From: an uncultured Collinsella sp. | GTDB taxonomy: Bacteria; Actinomycetota; Coriobacteriia; Coriobacteriales; Coriobacteriaceae | Assembly (NCBI GenBank): GCA_902493545.1 | Contig: CABUQI010000045.1 | Coordinates: 1 to 9,689, forward strand | Length of the DNA: 9,689 nt | Reading direction: 5' to 3' | In this document: piece by piece, positions 5,631 to 9,689 of the stretch | Numbering within the stretch: the first letter of the stretch is position 1 | Layout: each line of letters opens with the position of its first letter | Notes under the pieces: generated by a model | The model's database searches: none | Seen by the model: the letters and a program-made list of their open reading frames with translations, nothing else | Told to the model about the DNA's origin: nothing | Program-made: the position numbers and the translations under genes

Positions 5631-6208
5631 TTTTGGCTTCGCAATCACCGCGCCGCATCGAGTTGATGCGCGAAGCGGGCTACGACATCCGCGTCATTCC
5701 CGCTGACATCGACGAGACTCCTTTTGATGACGAGGCCCCGCTTACGCTTGTCGAGCGCTTGGCTCGCGCCAAGGCTGCCGCCGTTGCCGCCGAGCACGCC
5801 GAGCCCAATGAGCTGACCATCGCGGCCGACACCATCGTCACCTTCGATGGCAAGCTTTTGGGCAAGCCGACAAACGAGGACGAAGCCCGCAACATGCTCC
5901 ACGAGCTCTCGGGGCGCACGCACCAGGTCGCAACCGGCGTCTGCATCGTTAGAGCCGGAGACGTCACAGCCCCGCACGCCGCCGAGAGCCTGTCGTTTGT
6001 CGATGTGACCGACGTGACGTTCTATGAGCTCACCGACGAGCAGATTGAGCGCTACGTCGTCTCAGGCGAACCCATGGACAAAGCCGGCGCCTACGGCATC
6101 CAAGGCGTCGGCGGGCGCATGCTCGTGCATGATATTTCGGGCGACTTCTACAACGTGGTGGGCCTGCCCATCGCTCGCGTCGCGCGCGCGATTCAAAAAC
6201 TATCGTAA
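5627..6208 (+). CDS. maf: Maf-type nucleoside triphosphate pyrophosphatase
   Basis: The 193-residue protein is a Maf/Ham1-like house-cleaning enzyme that hydrolyses non-canonical or canonical nucleoside triphosphates to the monophosphate and pyrophosphate. It begins directly with the signature SQSPRR (5-10). DIDET (27-31), AADTIV (66-71) with its acidic residue, GKP (79-81), SGRTHQVATG (95-104) and DKAGAYGIQG (151-160) follow in order. The last motif is typical of the dTTP/UTP-hydrolysing (YhdE-like) group rather than the m7GTP group, so dTTP/UTP pyrophosphatase is the likely activity. The ATG overlaps the upstream stop as ATGA, and GAGGGT at 5613-5618 serves as ribosome site, so it is translationally coupled to the DJ-1 gene. 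Links of Maf to septum inhibition come from other bacteria. Confidence 0.92.
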   Translation: MILASQSPRRIELMREAGYDIRVIPADIDETPFDDEAPLTLVERLARAKAAAVAAEHAEPNELTIAADTIVTFDGKLLGKPTNEDEARNMLHELSGRTHQVATGVCIVRAGDVTAPHAAESLSFVDVTDVTFYELTDEQIERYVVSGEPMDKAGAYGIQGVGGRMLVHDISGDFYNVVGLPIARVARAIQKLS

Positions 6209-6216
6209 TTGCATCT

Positions 6217-6239
6217 GGCGCTGGATATCCCCCAGCGCC
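6217..6239 (+). terminator. Hairpin after maf, abutting the next -10 box
   Basis: GGCGCTGG (6217-6224) pairs perfectly with CCAGCGCC (6232-6239) around a 7-nt loop, 8 nt after the maf stop. The following TACAATTT is only a poor T-tract, so termination may be partial. Because the right arm touches TACAAT (6240-6245), it could instead act as a DNA operator at the promoter of the peptidase gene. Confidence 0.45.
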
Positions 6240-6245
6240 TACAAT
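6240..6245 (+). promoter_or_regulatory. Candidate -10 box of the P1 peptidase gene
   Basis: TACAAT matches the -10 consensus at 5 of 6 positions, in the context GCCTACAAT. It lacks a -35 hexamer at standard spacing because that place is taken by the hairpin arm. The start would be near 6252, with a leader of about 57 nt beginning close to the palindrome CCGTACGG (6255-6262). Confidence 0.35.
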
Positions 6246-6308
6246 TTCGGCGTACCGTACGGATCCCGACCGGGCATAAGGCGCGGCGGAAAACCGATAG
6301 GAGAAAAC

Positions 6309-7310
6309 ATGGACATACTGCTCGAAGCCATCGATGTTTGCAATGTCGATGGCTTTTGCTTTGGCAACTATACGGACGAGGAGGCCGGCACCGGTTGCAC
6401 CGTAATCGTGGCACCCGAGGGCGCCACCGGCGGTGTTGACGTTCGCGGCGGTGCCCCGGCATCGCGCGAGACCGACCTGCTGCGTCCCGAGAACACCGTG
6501 GACAAGGTCCACGCCGTCTGCCTTTCGGGCGGATCGGCCTTTGGTCTGGAGGCCGCAAGCGGCGTCGCCCGCGAGCTCGAGAGCCGCGGTATCGGCCTTC
6601 CCGTCGGCCCCACGCAGGTGCCCATCGTGTGCTCCAGCTGCATCTTCGACCTCGCCTTTGGCGACCCCGCCGTACGCCCCGATATTGAGGCTGGCATCTC
6701 CGCCGTGCGCGAGGCGCTCGACAACACCCCCACCACGCTCGAGCAGGGCAATGTAGGTGCCGGCACCGGTGCCACCGTGGGCAAGCTCATGGGCCCCGCC
6801 ACCTGCATGAAGGCCGGCCTAGGCGCTGCCGCCGTGGCACTCGGCTCTGTTAAGGTGGGTGCCGTGGTCTCGGTCAACGCCTGCGGCAATGTCGTCGACC
6901 CCTTCACCGGTGAATGGGTCGCTGGCATGCGCGCCGCGGCCGACAGCGACCAGATCGTCGACATGGAGCTCGCTGCCTTTGCCGCCGCCGGCTCTATGCA
7001 GATGCCGCTCGACCGCACCAACACCACCATCAGCTGCATCGTCACCAATGTTGAGCTCACTAAGGCGCAGGCTACCAAGGTCTCCCAGATGGCAGCAGAC
7101 GCCTATGCGCACGCCATCCGCCCCACGCACACCACCAACGACGGCGATACCATCTACACCCTCGCCAGCGGCAAGCTAGACGCTCAGACAAGCGCCGCCG
7201 TACCCCTGGACCTGCTGGGCATGCTCGCCGTAAGGGCCCTGGAAACTGCCATCGCAAACGGAGCCAAAACCGCCAAAACCTCCCACGGCATCCCCGGCGC
7301 CGCGAAGTAG
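6309..7310 (+). CDS. P1 family (DmpA-like) self-processing aminopeptidase
   Basis: The 333-residue product belongs to peptidase family P1 (DmpA/BapA/ThnT), Ntn-fold hydrolases that cut themselves into two chains; the new N-terminal residue of the small chain is the nucleophile. Family features seen are GFCFGNYTD (15-23), VCLSGGSAFGLEAASG (70-85), QGNVGAGTGATVGKL (146-160) and NACGNVVDP (190-198). The sequence DRTNTTI (235-241) sits where the family is cleaved; by comparison with ThnT (Asn-Thr), cleavage is predicted between N238 and T239, with T239 catalytic. There is no signal peptide, so it is probably cytoplasmic. Substrates may be small N-terminal amides or peptides, including beta- or D-residues, but specificity cannot be read. 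ATAGGAGA precedes the ATG at 6309. An in-frame extension to 6024 lies inside maf in another frame and is rejected. Confidence 0.9.
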   Translation: MDILLEAIDVCNVDGFCFGNYTDEEAGTGCTVIVAPEGATGGVDVRGGAPASRETDLLRPENTVDKVHAVCLSGGSAFGLEAASGVARELESRGIGLPVGPTQVPIVCSSCIFDLAFGDPAVRPDIEAGISAVREALDNTPTTLEQGNVGAGTGATVGKLMGPATCMKAGLGAAAVALGSVKVGAVVSVNACGNVVDPFTGEWVAGMRAAADSDQIVDMELAAFAAAGSMQMPLDRTNTTISCIVTNVELTKAQATKVSQMAADAYAHAIRPTHTTNDGDTIYTLASGKLDAQTSAAVPLDLLGMLAVRALETAIANGAKTAKTSHGIPGAAK

Positions 7311-7344
7311 TCCACTCGACCGCCCGTCCCCGACCGACTACCAA

Positions 7345-7427
7345 CTAAGATCTTTTCAGCCCAGGCCCCTGTGTACCGCGCGTCTAAGATCTTCAAATTC
7401 AGGCAGCCCGACAATCGATTCTTATAG
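7345..7427 (+). pseudogene. Possible decayed 3' end of a second glycosyltransferase gene
   Basis: The plus strand at 7371-7427 reads VYRASKIFKFRQP... and stops at TAG (7425-7427). The real glycosyltransferase on the minus strand ends YHLASKIFKFN. At the DNA level AAGATCTTCAAATTCA at 7386-7401 is the exact reverse complement of 7579-7594, the last codons of that gene. The simplest reading is a remnant of a paralogous glycosyltransferase, or an inverted duplication of this gene's tail. CTAAGATCTT also occurs at 7345-7354 and 7384-7393 as a direct repeat. No longer homology is evident, so the fragment is short and the call tentative. Confidence 0.35.
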
Positions 7428-7431
7428 CAAA

Positions 7432-7541
7432 GGCCCCTTGGCCTTTAGTTTGATACAAGTTCCGCACGAGCCGGAAAGCACTTAATGTGCTTTCCGTGCG
7501 AGCAGGACTGTTCGCAGTAGCAAACTAAAGGCCAAGGGGCC
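7432..7541. repeat. Nested palindrome with perfect 21-bp terminal arms between convergent genes
   Basis: The outer arms at 7432-7452 and 7521-7541 are exact reverse complements over 21 bp (starting GGCCCCTTGGCC). Inside lies a second hairpin: GGAAAGCAC (7473-7481) with GTGCTTTCC (7487-7495) around TTAAT, extended by CGCAC (7463-7467) with GTGCG (7496-7500) across a bulge. Each outer arm also contains its own small hairpin, GGCC-CCTT-GGCC, followed by TTTAGTTTG. Thus each arm is a terminator-like unit pointing inward, one per convergent gene. It most likely ends both the peptidase and the glycosyltransferase transcripts. Its 110-bp size is more than a terminator needs and could also be a small repeat element. 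No target-site duplication is seen. Confidence 0.7.
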
Positions 7542-7573
7542 CAGTCAACCTATCAACAGCGATTACTCAGCAG

Positions 7574-8605
7574 TTAGTTGAATTTGAAGATCTTTGAGGC
7601 AAGATGGTATAGGCCGAGTGTGGTTTTGTCTCCGGCCCGTCCACGCAGGTTGGTAAAGAATCCGACCACGCCGTAGCGAGCGCGACGATACATGCGCTCG
7701 TCGTACTCCTTCAGGTCCTTCCACAGCGTCTTCAGGCGCTCATCGGCACAATCTTCCTCGGAAAGCTTGGTGAGCACCGAGCAAATCGCCATCATCATGG
7801 TGAAGTAGCCCATCATGTACGAACGCAGACGCGAGGACTCAACGTCCTGGTACAGGTGGAACGATTCCATCATGATGCGCGTTACGCGGAACTGCTGACC
7901 CAGGCGCTTGACCATCGTGGCCTCATTGACGCTCTGGCCCTCGCGACCGATAAAGTAGCGATAGAGGTCGATGTCGGCGTAATACATGGTCTTGCAGCGC
8001 GGCAGCGGCACGTATGCGTAGATATTATCCACGTAGAACGTGTGTGCCGGCATAGGCAGATTGGACTCACGCAGCACATCGGTGCGATAGCACAGGCTGT
8101 GCATGAGCAGGTTCTGATCGGGACGGAAGTGTCCGATCTGGTCCCAAGAGAAAATCTTTTTGCGCGGCAGTGCAAACTTGTAGCCAATCGCGGTGTGCGT
8201 GCCCTCGTAAACCTTCTCGTACACGTAGTTCGAGATAAACAGGTCGACGCGCTGGTCGCGCTCCTCAAAGCCACGCAGAATCGACAGCATGGTCGAAAGC
8301 GCTGCACCGTCGAGCCAGTCGTCCGAGTCGACAACCTTGTAGTAGGTGCCCTGCGCCTCGCGCAGACCCGAAAGGACGGCAATACCGTGGCCGCCGTTCT
8401 CCTGGTGCACCGCGCGGATGATTCCAGGATAACGTGCCTCCCACTCGTCGGCCTTGGCGGCCGTCTCGTCCTTGGAGCCGTCGTCCACCACGATAATCTC
8501 GATATCAGTGGCGTAATTGCTCCCCTCCAAGATGGAGGTGATGCAATGGTCCATGTCCTTGGCGGCGTTATACGAGGGAATACCGAATGTTATGACTTTA
8601 TGCAT
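7574..8605 (-). CDS. Family 2 glycosyltransferase (GT-A fold), partner of glf
   Basis: The 343-residue protein has a GT2 catalytic domain: ITFGIPSYNAAKDM (5-18), IIVVDDGSKDET (37-48), QENGGHG (68-74) and the metal/nucleotide-sugar motif VDSDDW (92-97). A later YVDN motif and a basic C-terminal half ending SKIFKFN follow. No clear membrane helix is present, so it probably works on the cytoplasmic face of the membrane, adding a sugar from a nucleotide donor to a lipid-linked or growing glycan. Its position directly after glf suggests UDP-galactofuranose as donor, an inference from context. The ATG at 8605 is chosen because GT2 proteins begin right at the first beta-strand (MHKVITF). It overlaps the glf stop by 8 bp, implying translational coupling. 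An alternative ATG at 8623 adds six residues. No strong ribosome site is visible for either. Confidence 0.88.
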   Translation of the reverse strand: MHKVITFGIPSYNAAKDMDHCITSILEGSNYATDIEIIVVDDGSKDETAAKADEWEARYPGIIRAVHQENGGHGIAVLSGLREAQGTYYKVVDSDDWLDGAALSTMLSILRGFEERDQRVDLFISNYVYEKVYEGTHTAIGYKFALPRKKIFSWDQIGHFRPDQNLLMHSLCYRTDVLRESNLPMPAHTFYVDNIYAYVPLPRCKTMYYADIDLYRYFIGREGQSVNEATMVKRLGQQFRVTRIMMESFHLYQDVESSRLRSYMMGYFTMMMAICSVLTKLSEEDCADERLKTLWKDLKEYDERMYRRARYGVVGFFTNLRGRAGDKTTLGLYHLASKIFKFN

Positions 8606-9689
8606 GGCAGGCGATAATCTCATCCGAAAGATCGAGGGCGGAATTGGTCACGGCGTCCATATCGTAGTAACGATACTCGGCCAGACGACCCACCGGGTGG
8701 AAGTTCGTCAGGTTCTGGACGCGCTCGAGATAGCGCTCGTAGAGCTCACGGTTCTCGGGCTCCAGGATAGCGTAGTACGGCGTCTCGCCCGAGCCGGGCG
8801 TATAGGCCTTGGAGTACTCCTTCATGATGGTGGTCTTGCCGGGCAGGACCTGACCGGTCATGTTCTTGAACTCGGTGATACGCGTGTAGTCCTCGCTCGT
8901 GGTGTAGTTGACGGTGCCCACGGGCTGGAACTGATCCATATCGAGCGTCTCGAACTTCATATCGAGCGTGCGGTACGGCAGCGCGCCCAGGTCGAGGTTG
9001 AACAGCTCGTCGAGCGGACCGGTGTAGACGATCTCGCCGCCATAGACCTTGCCGTCGATCTTGACGGTGGTCTCGTCGATCTCGAAGAGGTCGCGGGCGT
9101 CCACGTCGCAGAATACGTCGATCAGATCGTGATCGAGCATATGCTCGAACAGCGCGGTATAGCCGTCCTGCGGCATGCCCTGGAAAGGAGCCTGCGGGAA
9201 GTAGCGATCGTCATCGCCCACAAAGACGGGGACGCGGCCGGTGATCGAGGGGTCGATCTGATCGGGCGTCTGGCCCCACTGCTTCATGGTGTAATGCAAA
9301 AAGACGTTCTCGTAGACGTAATCGGCGACCTCGGCAAGATCCGGGTCGTTCTTCTTGCGCAGCTCCATAATGGGCACCTTGACGTCCTTGCCAAAGGTCT
9401 CCACGAGCTTCTGATACAGCTCCTCGCCGCGCTCATCGCCAAAGGCGAGCTTGAGGCTCGCATGGTTAAAGGGCACGGGCATAAGGGTACCGTTGATGTT
9501 GGCGAGCACCTTGTGCTGGTAGTCCGTCCACTTGGTAAAGCGCGACAGGAAGTTATGCACGCGCTCGTTAAAGGTATGGTAGATGTGCGGGCCATACTCG
9601 TGGACAAGGATTCCCGCCTCGTCAGTGCAGTCGAAGGCATTGCCCGCAATGTGGCTACGGCGCTCCAAAACGGCAACACGATAGCCGAT
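8598..9689 (-). CDS. glf: UDP-galactopyranose mutase (N-terminus beyond the right edge)
   Basis: The visible 363 residues cover nearly all of UDP-galactopyranose mutase, the flavoenzyme that converts UDP-galactopyranose to UDP-galactofuranose in the cytoplasm. The frame is open to the window end, beginning IGYRVAVLERRSHIAGNAF, the second part of the FAD-binding Rossmann domain; about 25-30 residues including the GxGxxG loop are missing. Diagnostic motifs follow: EYGPHIYHTFN, LMPVPFN, MKQWGQ, DDRYFPQAPFQGMP, VYTGPLDELFN, LPYRTLD, YTRITEFKNMTGQ and GRLAEYRYYDMD near the intact C-terminus. The TTG at 9668 is not a real start because the FAD fold extends upstream of it. The gene overlaps the following glycosyltransferase by 8 bp, and the operon clearly continues beyond the window. 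Products would feed a galactofuranose-containing capsule or cell-wall glycan. Confidence 0.95.
   Translation of the reverse strand: MGYRVAVLERRSHIAGNAFDCTDEAGILVHEYGPHIYHTFNERVHNFLSRFTKWTDYQHKVLANINGTLMPVPFNHASLKLAFGDERGEELYQKLVETFGKDVKVPIMELRKKNDPDLAEVADYVYENVFLHYTMKQWGQTPDQIDPSITGRVPVFVGDDDRYFPQAPFQGMPQDGYTALFEHMLDHDLIDVFCDVDARDLFEIDETTVKIDGKVYGGEIVYTGPLDELFNLDLGALPYRTLDMKFETLDMDQFQPVGTVNYTTSEDYTRITEFKNMTGQVLPGKTTIMKEYSKAYTPGSGETPYYAILEPENRELYERYLERVQNLTNFHPVGRLAEYRYYDMDAVTNSALDLSDEIIACHA

Noticed and set aside
6024..6308. 95-codon N-terminal extension of the P1 peptidase
   Set aside because: It lies mostly inside maf in another frame and then in the intergenic leader. The ATG at 6309 has a good AGGAGA ribosome site and begins the conserved domain.
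7432..7541. Nested palindrome as an insertion sequence, attC site or tRNA-like element
   Set aside because: There is no transposase or integrase nearby, no target duplication, no attC core sites, and no tRNA loops or anticodon arm. A convergent terminator or small repeat is simpler.
7856..8617. 253-codon open frame on the plus strand opposite the glycosyltransferase
   Set aside because: The opposite strand encodes clear GT2 motifs. This frame has no ribosome site and no family resemblance.
9666..9668. TTG as the start codon of glf
   Set aside because: The frame stays open upstream to the window edge and encodes conserved FAD-domain residues, so the true start is outside the window.

Overview
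The window looks like a chromosomal segment of a high-GC anaerobic Actinomycetota, most likely class Coriobacteriia and probably Collinsella or a close relative. This is an inference. It rests on the strongly GC3-biased coding sequence, the gene families present (Ppk1, RumA-type methyltransferase, DJ-1, Maf, P1 peptidase, galactofuranose-type glycan genes) and the probable arginine deiminase start at the left edge. No rRNA, tRNA, CRISPR array, integrase, transposase or phage gene is visible. Most of the window is ordinary core-type genome; the less ordinary content lies between the genes.

Layout. At the extreme left (1-31, minus strand) the first ten codons of a divergent gene run off the window; its N-terminus resembles arginine deiminase (ArcA). 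A 552-bp divergent regulatory region (32-583), AT-rich in its middle, separates it from ppk1. It holds candidate arcA promoters, an 18-bp dyad, phased ATTC(A) repeats and the ppk1 promoter and leader hairpin. Polyphosphate kinase ppk1 (584-3085, plus) carries an unusual C-terminal extension of about 150 residues and ends at a strong terminator. Next is an rlmD/rumA-type 23S rRNA uracil methyltransferase (3186-4499, plus). It converges on a small membrane-anchored zinc-ribbon protein (4582-4881, minus) across a perfect 22-bp-arm inverted repeat.

A promoter at about 5022-5050 drives a two-gene unit of a DJ-1/PfpI protein (5088-5630) and a Maf nucleotide pyrophosphatase (5627-6208), joined by an ATGA overlap. 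A hairpin and a separate -10-like box precede a P1/DmpA-type self-processing aminopeptidase (6309-7310, plus). The 263-bp convergent gap after it contains a short remnant resembling the 3' end of the neighbouring glycosyltransferase gene and a large nested palindrome (7432-7541). On the minus strand, glf (UDP-galactopyranose mutase, cut by the right edge) and a family 2 glycosyltransferase (7574-8605) overlap by 8 bp and form the distal end of an operon probably making a galactofuranose-containing surface glycan.

Functionally the genes are mostly independent: phosphate/energy storage (ppk1), rRNA modification (rlmD), stress and nucleotide quality control (DJ-1, maf), peptide turnover (P1 peptidase) and cell-surface glycan synthesis (glf plus GT2). 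I do not see a convincing new multi-gene system. The items most worth following up are the Ppk1 tail, the divergent arcA/ppk1 control region, and the palindrome plus gene remnant at 7345-7594.
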